Shown here one piece after another: positions 28,368 through 35,698 of a stretch of 64,000 nucleotides of DNA. The stretch comes from Azomonas tarimensis (lineage in GTDB: Bacteria > Pseudomonadota > Gammaproteobacteria > Pseudomonadales > Pseudomonadaceae), in NCBI RefSeq assembly GCF_042648805.1, contig NZ_JBHRXZ010000012.1, positions 133,891 through 197,890 on the forward strand, given 5' to 3'. The notes below the pieces were generated by a model, which saw only the letters and a program-made list of their open reading frames with translations, searched no databases and was not told the DNA's origin. The translations under genes were made by a program, and so were the position numbers. The first letter of the stretch is position 1, and each line of letters begins with the position of its first letter.

Positions 28368-29375
28368 TTAATGATAGCCGTGTTCGGCGGTCACCTTGCC
28401 GCGAAACACGTAGTAGCTCCAGGCGGTGTACACAAGAATGATCGGAATGATGACGAGTGCCCCCACCAAGGCAAACGCCTGGCTTTGCGGCGGTGCGGCG
28501 GCCTCCCATATGCTGACTTCCGGCGGAATGATGTTCGGCCAGAGGCTGATGCCCAGACCGCTGTAGCCAAGAAAGATCAACCCGAGTGTGAGCAGGAACG
28601 GCGAGTAGTGAGCATAGGATTCGATCGAACGAAGCAGGAAAACAGTGCAGAGCAGCACCAATATGGGGACCGGCATGAACCAGTACAGGTTCGGCAGGGT
28701 GAACCAGCGGTCAGCGATGTCCTGATGGGCCAGGGCCGTCCAGAGGCTGACGATGCCGGTGATGATCAGCAGCGCCCAGGTCAGCGGCTTTCCAAGATCA
28801 TGCATCCGCCGCTGCAGATCACCCTCGGTGCGCATGATCAGCCAGGTACAGCCGAGCAACGCAAAAGCCACCAGCAGCGCTGCGCCACAGAACAGCGAGA
28901 ACGGTGTCAGCCAGTCGAAGGGCCCACCGGCATAGGCACGTCCCTCGACAGGCAACCCGGTAATGAAGGCGCCCAGTAGCACCCCCTGAGAAAAGGTGGC
29001 TACCAGTGATCCGCCTATGAATGCCTTGTCCCAGAAATGCCGCCGCTCGGGGCTCGCCTTGAAGCGAAACTCGAACGCCACGCCTCGAAACACCAGGGCA
29101 ATGACCATGAAGATCGCCGGCAGGTAGATGGCCGACAGCACCACCGAATAGGCCAGCGGAAAGGCTGCGAACAACCCCGCTCCGCCCATCACCAGCCAGG
29201 TTTCGTTGCCATCCCAGACTGGCGCCACAGTGTTCATCATGACGTCACGGTCGGTTTCGTCAGGTACGAAGGGAAACAGCAGCCCGATCCCCAGATCAAA
29301 GCCATCCATGATTACGTACATCATGATGGAGAACATGATGATGAGCGCCCAGATCAACGAATAATCGATGTCCAT
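28368..29375 (-). CDS. cioB: Cytochrome bd-type quinol oxidase subunit II (CioB/CydB)
   Basis: A 335-residue integral membrane subunit of the quinol oxidase. It begins MDIDYSLIWALIIMFSIMMY with the family signature YVIMDGFDLGIGLLFPF and MMNTVAPVWDGNETWLVMGG. About eight helices follow. It binds the partner subunit CioA and helps build the oxygen-reducing haem site. Start is 3 bases after the cioA stop. The Pseudomonas version is called CioB (cyanide-insensitive); that physiological label comes from the family, not from sequence alone. Confidence 0.94.
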   Translation of the reverse strand: MDIDYSLIWALIIMFSIMMYVIMDGFDLGIGLLFPFVPDETDRDVMMNTVAPVWDGNETWLVMGGAGLFAAFPLAYSVVLSAIYLPAIFMVIALVFRGVAFEFRFKASPERRHFWDKAFIGGSLVATFSQGVLLGAFITGLPVEGRAYAGGPFDWLTPFSLFCGAALLVAFALLGCTWLIMRTEGDLQRRMHDLGKPLTWALLIITGIVSLWTALAHQDIADRWFTLPNLYWFMPVPILVLLCTVFLLRSIESYAHYSPFLLTLGLIFLGYSGLGISLWPNIIPPEVSIWEAAAPPQSQAFALVGALVIIPIILVYTAWSYYVFRGKVTAEHGYH

Positions 29376-29378
29376 GCT

Positions 29379-30818
29379 TCAGTTCCCCTTGCCCAGTTGA
29401 TCTTTCTTGTGGGTGTCGACCCGCTCATCGGCAGCCGACAGCGGCCGCGCCGGCGTACGCGACTCGCCCGGCCCGCCAGCGCCCTTTTCGCGACCTTCGA
29501 ACGGCACCGGCCCTTTCGCCACCAGGTGCAGCACATAGACCAGGCCCACCCCGAACACGGCGAAATACACCACCACGAACATCGCCAGCGTGAATCCCAT
29601 CTGGGTGGCCGAATGCGGCGATACCGCGTCTGCGGTTCGCATGATCTCGTACACCACCCATGGCTGCCGCCCCACCTCGGTAGTGATCCAGCCGGCGAGA
29701 ATGGCAACGATGCCGGACGGCCCCATCCAGGTCATGAAGCGCAGGAAGGGACGGGAAGTGAAAAGCTTCTTGCGGTATCGCAGCCACAGGCTCCAGGCGC
29801 CGCTGAAGATCATCAGCAGGCCTATGAGCACCATCAACCGGAAAGACCAGAACACGATCGGTGCGTAGGGTCGATCTTCCCGGGCAAAGTCCTTGAGCGC
29901 AGGAATCGGCTCGGTCAGGCTATGGTTGAGAATGAGACTGGCGAGGTAGGGAATCTCGATTTTATAAAGGGTTTCCTCACGTTCCATGTCTGGCCAGCCG
30001 AACAGGATCAGCGGCGTTGGGCCTCCATGCGAGTTGTCCCAATTGCCCTCCATCGCGGCGATCTTCGCCGGCTGGTATTCCAGGGTGTTGAGCCCATGCA
30101 GGTCGCCGACCGCAGCCTGTACCGGCGCCACCAGTAGCGCCATCCACAGCGCCATGGAGAACATCTTTCGCACAGCCGGATTGTCGTTGCCCCGAAGCAG
30201 GTGCCAGGCCGCCGAGGCCCCGACGAAGAACGCTGTGGCCAGGAACGCGGCGATTGCCATATGAGTCAGGCGATAAGGGAAGGACGGATTGAAGACCACC
30301 GCGAACCAGTCCACCGGAACGACGACTCCATCAATGATCTCGTGCCCTTGCGGCGTATGCATCCAACTATTGGAAGCCAGGATCCAGAAGGTGGAGATCA
30401 GCGTACCGATGGCAACCATGATGGTGGAAAAGAAGTGCAGCCGGGGACCTACCCTGTTCCAGCCAAACAGCATCACACCGAGAAAGCCCGCTTCCAGAAA
30501 GAACGCCGTGAGCACCTCATAAGCGAGCAGAGGCCCGGTAATGCTACCCGCAAACTCAGAATAGCCACTCCAGTTGGTGCCGAACTGGTACGCCATGACA
30601 ATGCCGGACACCACCCCCATGGCGAAATTGACCGCAAAGATCTTCAACCAGAAGTGGTACAGGTCGCGGTAAAGTTCCTGGCGAGTTTTCAGCCAGAGCC
30701 CTTCGAGGACCGCCAAGTAACTGGCGAGACCTATGGTGATGGCCGGAAAAATGATGTGAAACGCGATGGTAAAGGCGAATTGGATGCGGGCGAGCTCTAA
30801 AGCTTCCAGTCCGAACAT
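29379..30818 (-). CDS. cioA: Cytochrome bd-type quinol oxidase subunit I (CioA/CydA)
   Basis: A 479-residue catalytic subunit that oxidises ubiquinol and reduces oxygen to water without proton pumping. The haem ligand histidine lies in FTIAFHIIFPAITIG near residue 19. GRQPWVVYEIMRT near residue 383 is the conserved GRQPW motif. The quinol-binding periplasmic loop is short, as in CioA-type enzymes rather than E. coli CydA. It heads the operon cioA-cioB-DUF2474. The 210 bases upstream separate it from the tRNA terminator. I did not find a convincing Anr site. Confidence 0.94.
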   Translation of the reverse strand: MFGLEALELARIQFAFTIAFHIIFPAITIGLASYLAVLEGLWLKTRQELYRDLYHFWLKIFAVNFAMGVVSGIVMAYQFGTNWSGYSEFAGSITGPLLAYEVLTAFFLEAGFLGVMLFGWNRVGPRLHFFSTIMVAIGTLISTFWILASNSWMHTPQGHEIIDGVVVPVDWFAVVFNPSFPYRLTHMAIAAFLATAFFVGASAAWHLLRGNDNPAVRKMFSMALWMALLVAPVQAAVGDLHGLNTLEYQPAKIAAMEGNWDNSHGGPTPLILFGWPDMEREETLYKIEIPYLASLILNHSLTEPIPALKDFAREDRPYAPIVFWSFRLMVLIGLLMIFSGAWSLWLRYRKKLFTSRPFLRFMTWMGPSGIVAILAGWITTEVGRQPWVVYEIMRTADAVSPHSATQMGFTLAMFVVVYFAVFGVGLVYVLHLVAKGPVPFEGREKGAGGPGESRTPARPLSAADERVDTHKKDQLGKGN

Positions 30819-30972
30819 GACACTCCCTCATCTTGGCAGAGACAATCGCTGGCTCCATCCTACGAAAAGCAGTGTCATCATCCTGATCGGAGCGCTAGCA
30901 CGCTTTGACCGTCGCGGAAGAAAAAGTGCGCTCACTGACGCAACGCGGGAGCCACTATCATGAAGCGGAAAC

Positions 30973-31000
30973 GAAAAAGCGGCCCCTAAGGACCGCTTTT
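30973..31000 (-). terminator. Terminator of the tRNA-Val/tRNA-Asp transcript
   Basis: On the minus strand AAAAGCGGTCC-TTA-GGGGCCGC is followed by TTTTTCG, a GC-rich hairpin with a T-run. It lies 29 bases beyond tRNA-Asp. Confidence 0.8.
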
Positions 31001-31028
31001 CGAAGCCTCAGCTAGACTGAGGCAGGTA

Positions 31029-31105
31029 TGGCGCAGCGGACGGGACTCGAACCCGCGACCCCCGGCGTGACAGGCCGGTATTCTAACCGACTGAACTACC
31101 GCTGC
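31029..31105 (-). tRNA. tRNA-Asp (GTC)
   Basis: A 77-base cloverleaf including encoded CCA: acceptor GCAGCGG, D-arm with TAGTTCAGTCGGTTAG, and anticodon stem CCGGC flanking loop CTGTCAC with anticodon GTC. The T-arm has GGTTCGAGTCC. It is transcribed leftward after tRNA-Val with a 34-base spacer. Confidence 0.95.
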
Positions 31106-31139
31106 GTGTCGGCTGGACTTGCGTCCATTCTCGCAAGAG

Positions 31140-31215
31140 TGGTGGCTGATGACGGGATCGAACCGCCGACCCCCTGCGTGTGATGCAGGTGCTCTCCCAG
31201 CTGAGCTAATCAGCC
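31140..31215 (-). tRNA. tRNA-Val (CAC)
   Basis: A 76-base cloverleaf with encoded CCA: acceptor GGCTGAT, D-arm TAGCTCAGCTGGGAGAGC, and anticodon stem CCTGC/GCAGG with loop ATCACAC. The conserved T33 gives anticodon CAC (valine, codon GTG). First of a tRNA-Val/tRNA-Asp pair that shares a terminator. Confidence 0.88.
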
Positions 31216-31398
31216 GATCGCCTTGCGAGGTGCGCAATTTACTTGGCAGTCCCAGGTAAGTCAATAAGTTTTAAGAAAAAATCGGGATCCTGGGAATCGG
31301 CAGGAGCGGCGCCACCGACCCACCGGACGAATGGAGGAGAACCATGAACTAACTCATGGGTCTAATACGATTGTCATATTTTTTTGCCATGATCTGGC

Positions 31399-31413
31399 GC
31401 GATCCAGGATCGC
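31399..31413. promoter_or_regulatory. Palindrome just upstream of xcpP
   Basis: GCGATCC-A-GGATCGC is a perfect 7-bp inverted repeat ending 9 bases before the xcpP ATG, where the ribosome-binding site should be. It could form a small hairpin masking initiation or be an operator. No strong Shine-Dalgarno is otherwise visible. Confidence 0.35.
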
Positions 31414-31422
31414 CGCCAGCTG

Positions 31423-32067
31423 ATGTCGAACCCAAGCTCAGGCCCATGGAGCAAGCGTTTGCCTTCACACTCCCGAAAAATCCGTCGGTACGCCCCCTTG
31501 CTAGCCGGTGCGGCCGTACTCTGTCTGTTCTTCATCCTGATAGGCTGGCAGCTCAATGCCTGGATGGAGCTCACCCGCAGCTCCCGTGACGCCACCAACC
31601 GCCCTATCCCGTCCATCGATACCATCCCCGATCTCGAGCGCCTCGGTGTACTCTTCGGCACGCCGCATATCGCCGAGAGCGATGTCACCTTCGACGGCGA
31701 GTCTGACATGGTGCTCCATGGCAGCTTCGTGCATGCCGATCCGCAGCGGTCTTCCGCGATCATCCAGCATGGTCCGGAGGCGCCTCGCCTGTTTCGCCCC
31801 GGCGACGCGCTGTCATCGGGGTTGAGACTGCAGGGGGTATATGCCGATCGGATCGAGATCCTGCGTAACGGCCGCGCGGAGGTGTTGAGATTTCCCAAGC
31901 CGGGCGAGGCCGTCTACTTTCCAGAGTCAGAGCCCGCCTACGCCGAGCCGCCAGCATACACGGAGGCTCCCTACGAGCCTGCCGAACCCGATCTGCGACA
32001 GCAGATGGACGCGCTGCGACAGCAACTGGAGGGGACGCCTCCTGACGCAGCCCCCATCGATGATTAG
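31423..32067 (+). CDS. xcpP: Type II secretion inner-membrane protein XcpP (GspC family)
   Basis: A 214-residue bitopic protein that links the inner-membrane type II secretion platform to the secretin. One membrane helix lies near residues 25-45 (YAPLLAGAAVLCLFFILIGW). The periplasmic homology region covers about 75-165 (LGVLFGTPHIAESD; GDALSSGLRLQGVYADRIEI). A Pro/Glu-rich stretch and a short coiled coil (LRQQMDALRQQLEG) end the protein, as in XcpP-type GspC with no PDZ domain. xcpQ begins 20 bases downstream. No xcpR-Z genes are found upstream; tRNAs are there instead. Confidence 0.88.
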   Translation: MSNPSSGPWSKRLPSHSRKIRRYAPLLAGAAVLCLFFILIGWQLNAWMELTRSSRDATNRPIPSIDTIPDLERLGVLFGTPHIAESDVTFDGESDMVLHGSFVHADPQRSSAIIQHGPEAPRLFRPGDALSSGLRLQGVYADRIEILRNGRAEVLRFPKPGEAVYFPESEPAYAEPPAYTEAPYEPAEPDLRQQMDALRQQLEGTPPDAAPIDD

Positions 32068-32087
32068 CCACGGAATTCAACCAACCA

Positions 32088-34349
32088 ATGTTGCCTAATT
32101 TTCCCCGCCCCCTCATCGCCCTTCTCGCCGCCGGGATGCTGGCCACCCCGTTGCAGGCCACGGCCGCCGAACCAGGCATCGAACCCAGTACCTCCCAACA
32201 GCAGGATGGCTGGACGATCAACATGAGGGACGCGGACGTGCGAGCCTTCATCGACCAGGTCAGCGAAATCACCGGACAAACCTTCATTGTCGATCCGCGG
32301 GTACGCGGCCAGGTCAGCGTCGTCTCGAGCGCCACGCTATCGCTTAGCGAGCTTTACCAGCTGTTCCTGTCGGTGATGGCGACCCACGGATTCACCGTGC
32401 TGACCCAGGGCGATGTCGCCCGCATCGTGCCCAACGCCGAAGCCAAGGCCGAGGCCGGCACCGGTCCCACCGGGGGTGACCAGCTTGAAACCCGCGTACT
32501 GCAAGTTCAGCAAACGCCAGTCAACGAGCTGATTCCGCTGATTCGCCCGCTGGTCCCCCAGTACGGTCATCTCGCGGCAGTGCCGTCGGCCAATGCCCTG
32601 ATCATCAGCGACCGCAGCGCCAACATCGCTCGCATCACCGACATCGTCAGACAGATAGACCGTAGCGAGACCCACGATTACACCGCCCTGAACATCGAAC
32701 ATGGCTGGGCCATGGACATTGCCGAGGTTCTGCGTAACACCGTTCGCCGAGGCGAGGCACAGGAAACCGCTGGCGCTCAGATCATTGCCGACTCGCGCAC
32801 CAACCGGCTGATCTTCATCGGCCCGGCGGAGGCACGGACCCGCCTCAGTTCGCTGGCTCGCACCCTGGACACCCCCGCGACGCGCTCGGCCAACACCAGG
32901 GTCATCCGGCTTCGCCACAACGACGCCACCGCCCTGGCCGAAACGCTCGGCGACATTTCCGAGGGGCTCGCCACCCAGGGTGCGGATCCGATGGCGGCCC
33001 CTACCCAGCAGAACATTCTCATTCGCGCCGACGCCAGCCTGAACGCCCTGGTGCTGCTGGCCCCCCCGGAGATGGTCGCCACGCTCGAGACCATTGTGCG
33101 TCAACTCGATGTACCCCGAGCGCAGGTACTGGTCGAGGCAGCCATCGTCGAGGTTTCCGGAGACATCAGCGATGCACTGGGCGTGCAGTGGGCTGTGGAT
33201 GCGCGCGGCAGCACTGGCGGCGCAGGAGGTGTCGGCTTCGGCAACACCGGCCTGGCGATCGGCACCCTCATCAATGCCATCAACCAGAACGAGATTCCGG
33301 CGGGCTTGCCTGACGGCGCGATCGTGGGTATCGGCACGAGCAGCTTCGGCGCCCTGATCACGGCCCTCTCGGCCAACAGCAAGAGCAACCTGCTCTCTAC
33401 CCCCAGTCTGCTCACCCTGGACAACGAGGAAGCCGAGATCCTGGTCGGCCAGAACGTGCCGTTCCAGACCGGCTCCTACACCACCGATGCAGCGGGGGCG
33501 AACAACCCGTTCACCACCATCGAGCGCCAGGACATCGGGGTCACGCTACGCGTCGTGCCGCACATCAACGAAGGCGCCACCCTGCGCCTGCAGATCGAGC
33601 AGGAGATTTCCTCGATCGCGCCAACCGCTACGCTTACCGCCCAGGCCGTTGACCTGATCACCAACAAGCGCTCGATCAAGAGCACCATTCTGGCTGAGGA
33701 TGGCCAGGTGATCGTGCTTGGCGGGCTCATTCAGGACGATGTCACCCGCAGCGAGTATCGAGTGCCGGTCCTCGGCCGGATACCGGTGCTGGGCGCCCTC
33801 TTCCGCTCGACCCGGGATACCGAGGTCAAGCGCAACCTGATGGTGTTTCTGCGACCTACGGTAGTCAGGGACGGCGCAGGCATGGCGGCGTTGTCTGGAG
33901 CCAAGTACAACGACATCCGCATCATCGGCGCCGGCCAGGAGGCTTCTTCGCTACTGCCGGAGGACCTGCCTCGCCTGTTCGATCGCCAAGGGCAGTCTGC
34001 CATCCCTACCGTCGACCTGAGATCGCAGGAACAGGCGACGCCTCGGTCCGCCGCTCCCGCTGCCCGGGTTCAGCAAGCGCCGCAAGCCGCACCCGCACCA
34101 CAAACAGGCGCGCCGCTGAAAAGCGGCTGGTCCGTGCAGCTTGCCAGCCTGTCGAAGGCTGACAGCGCCGAGGCCCTCAGATCCGAGCTTCGCGCCTCGG
34201 GTTACAACGCTTACGTCATCGCAGCGGGCAATCTCTATCGGGTGTTCGTAGGCCCAGTGGCTGATCGCGTGGCGGCCAATGCGCTGCGTGATCAATTGCA
34301 ACGGCAGCGACAGCTCGATGGTTTCGTGGTGATGTTCGGCCGCGACTGA
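32088..34349 (+). CDS. xcpQ: Type II secretin XcpQ (GspD) with C-terminal SPOR domain
   Basis: A 753-residue outer-membrane secretin with a signal peptide ending near ATAA (residue 26). An N0 domain follows (INMRDADVRAFIDQVSEITG), then three N1-N3 type repeats (ALIISDRSANIARITDIVRQ; NRLIFIGPAEAR; NALVLLAPPEMVATLETIVR). The secretin core is residues about 350-600 (VPVLGRIPVLGALFRSTRDT; NLMVFLRPTVVRDG). The end is unusual. A Pro/Ala/Gln linker (about 635-678) is followed by a SPOR domain (679-753; WSVQLASLSKADSAEALRSE, NLYRVFVGPVADR, LDGFVVMF). XcpQ of P. aeruginosa is about 100 residues shorter and, as I recall it, lacks this. The frame is open and uninterrupted across the junction. Confidence 0.93.
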   Translation: MLPNFPRPLIALLAAGMLATPLQATAAEPGIEPSTSQQQDGWTINMRDADVRAFIDQVSEITGQTFIVDPRVRGQVSVVSSATLSLSELYQLFLSVMATHGFTVLTQGDVARIVPNAEAKAEAGTGPTGGDQLETRVLQVQQTPVNELIPLIRPLVPQYGHLAAVPSANALIISDRSANIARITDIVRQIDRSETHDYTALNIEHGWAMDIAEVLRNTVRRGEAQETAGAQIIADSRTNRLIFIGPAEARTRLSSLARTLDTPATRSANTRVIRLRHNDATALAETLGDISEGLATQGADPMAAPTQQNILIRADASLNALVLLAPPEMVATLETIVRQLDVPRAQVLVEAAIVEVSGDISDALGVQWAVDARGSTGGAGGVGFGNTGLAIGTLINAINQNEIPAGLPDGAIVGIGTSSFGALITALSANSKSNLLSTPSLLTLDNEEAEILVGQNVPFQTGSYTTDAAGANNPFTTIERQDIGVTLRVVPHINEGATLRLQIEQEISSIAPTATLTAQAVDLITNKRSIKSTILAEDGQVIVLGGLIQDDVTRSEYRVPVLGRIPVLGALFRSTRDTEVKRNLMVFLRPTVVRDGAGMAALSGAKYNDIRIIGAGQEASSLLPEDLPRLFDRQGQSAIPTVDLRSQEQATPRSAAPAARVQQAPQAAPAPQTGAPLKSGWSVQLASLSKADSAEALRSELRASGYNAYVIAAGNLYRVFVGPVADRVAANALRDQLQRQRQLDGFVVMFGRD

Positions 34350-34356
34350 TGCGCCT

Positions 34357-34396
34357 TTCTCCCACCTGATCCTCCCGTGAGGATCAGGTGGGAGAA
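34357..34396. terminator. Long bidirectional hairpin between xcpQ and metZ
   Basis: A perfect 18-bp stem with loop CCGT lies between the convergent stops of xcpQ (34349) and metZ (34443). Arms are TTCTCCCACCTGATCCTC and its exact complement. No long T-run follows on the plus strand; the minus strand ends in GAGAAAGGCGC. It is most likely a two-way terminator. Confidence 0.7.
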
Positions 34397-34442
34397 TAGC
34401 GGCAGCAGCCTCCGCCGATCAGGACCACCTAGCCCCGGAGGA

Positions 34443-35654
34443 TCAGAGCGCGGCCAGTCCGCGAGCGAGATCGGCCTTGATATCTTCCGGGTCTTCCAGG
34501 CCGACGGCGATGCGCACCAGACTGTCACGGATGCCTGCATTGGCTCGCTCTTCCGGGCTCAGTCGGCCGTGGGTGGTGGTCGCCGGATGGGTAATGGTGG
34601 TCTTGCTGTCGCCCAGGTTGGCGGTGATCGAAATCATCCGCGTGGCATCGATGAACCGCCAGGCTCCCTCCTTGCCCCCCTTGACCTCGAAGCTCAGCAC
34701 TGCACCAAAGCCTTTTTGCTGACGGCGTGCCAGCTCATGCTGTGGATGGCTGGGCAGGCCGGCGTAGTAGACGCGCTCCACGCCTGGCCGCTGTTCAAGC
34801 CACTCGGCCAGCGACTGAGCCGAAGCACAATGCGCCTGGACCCGCAACCGTAGCGTTTCGAGGCCCTTGAGGAAAACCCAGGCATTGAAGGGGCTCATGG
34901 TCGGGCCGGCGGTGCGCAGGAAACCCACCACCTCGGTCATTTCTTCCCGGCGGCCAGCCACCACGCCACCAAGGCAGCGACCCTGGCCATCGATGTACTT
35001 GGTGGCCGAATGCACCACGATGTCCGCCCCCAGCGCCAACGGCTTCTGCAGCACCGGCGTACAGAAACAGTTGTCCACCACGAGTTTCGCATTGTGCCGA
35101 TGTGCCAGCTCGGCCAGTGCCTCGATATCGACAAGCTCGGCGAGCGGATTGGACGGCGACTCGACGAAAAGCAGGCGGGTGTTGGGTTTGAAAGCCGCCT
35201 CCCAGGCAGCGAGATCGACGAGCGGAACGTAATCGACCTGCACCCCGAAACGCTTGAAATATTTCTCGAATAGCGAAACGGTGGCACCGAATACGCTGCG
35301 GGATACCAGGATGTGGTCGCCGGCCGAGCACAGGCTCATGACGGTGGCCATGATGGCCGACATGCCCGAAGCGGTCGCCACCGCCTGCTCGGCACCTTCG
35401 AGGGCGGCGATGCGCTGCTCGAAGGCGCGCACGGTGGGGTTGGTGTAACGGGAGTAGACATTGCCCGGCTGATCACCGGCGAAGCGCGCTGCCGCCTCGC
35501 CAGCGCTGCGAAAGACATAGCTGGAGGTGAAGAAAAGGGGCTCGCCATGTTCCCCTTCGGGAGTGCGGTGCTGGCCCGCCCGTACCGCCAGGGTGTCATC
35601 CGATACCCCGGTGAGATCACTGTCCAACCGGCCGGCATCCCATTCATTCGACAT
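34443..35654 (-). CDS. metZ: O-succinylhomoserine sulfhydrylase
   Basis: A 403-residue PLP enzyme of the Cys/Met metabolism family. It makes homocysteine directly from O-succinylhomoserine and sulfide in methionine synthesis. The PLP lysine is in VVHSATKYIDGQGR near residue 216. Other family motifs are VDNCFCTPVLQKPLALGAD and FVESPSNPLAELVDI. The position next to purF and between xcpQ and cvpA is that of metZ in pseudomonads, which separates it from other gamma-family sulfhydrylases. The 44-base gap after purF suggests co-transcription. Confidence 0.93.
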   Translation of the reverse strand: MSNEWDAGRLDSDLTGVSDDTLAVRAGQHRTPEGEHGEPLFFTSSYVFRSAGEAAARFAGDQPGNVYSRYTNPTVRAFEQRIAALEGAEQAVATASGMSAIMATVMSLCSAGDHILVSRSVFGATVSLFEKYFKRFGVQVDYVPLVDLAAWEAAFKPNTRLLFVESPSNPLAELVDIEALAELAHRHNAKLVVDNCFCTPVLQKPLALGADIVVHSATKYIDGQGRCLGGVVAGRREEMTEVVGFLRTAGPTMSPFNAWVFLKGLETLRLRVQAHCASAQSLAEWLEQRPGVERVYYAGLPSHPQHELARRQQKGFGAVLSFEVKGGKEGAWRFIDATRMISITANLGDSKTTITHPATTTHGRLSPEERANAGIRDSLVRIAVGLEDPEDIKADLARGLAAL

Positions 35655-35698
35655 TCTTGCTCTCCACCCGCTATGTCACCAGCCCAGGGCTGGCAGGA

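Noticed and set aside
30986..31264. 92-codon frame over the tRNA-Asp/tRNA-Val genes
   Set aside because: It overlaps two tRNAs and their terminator; no protein features.
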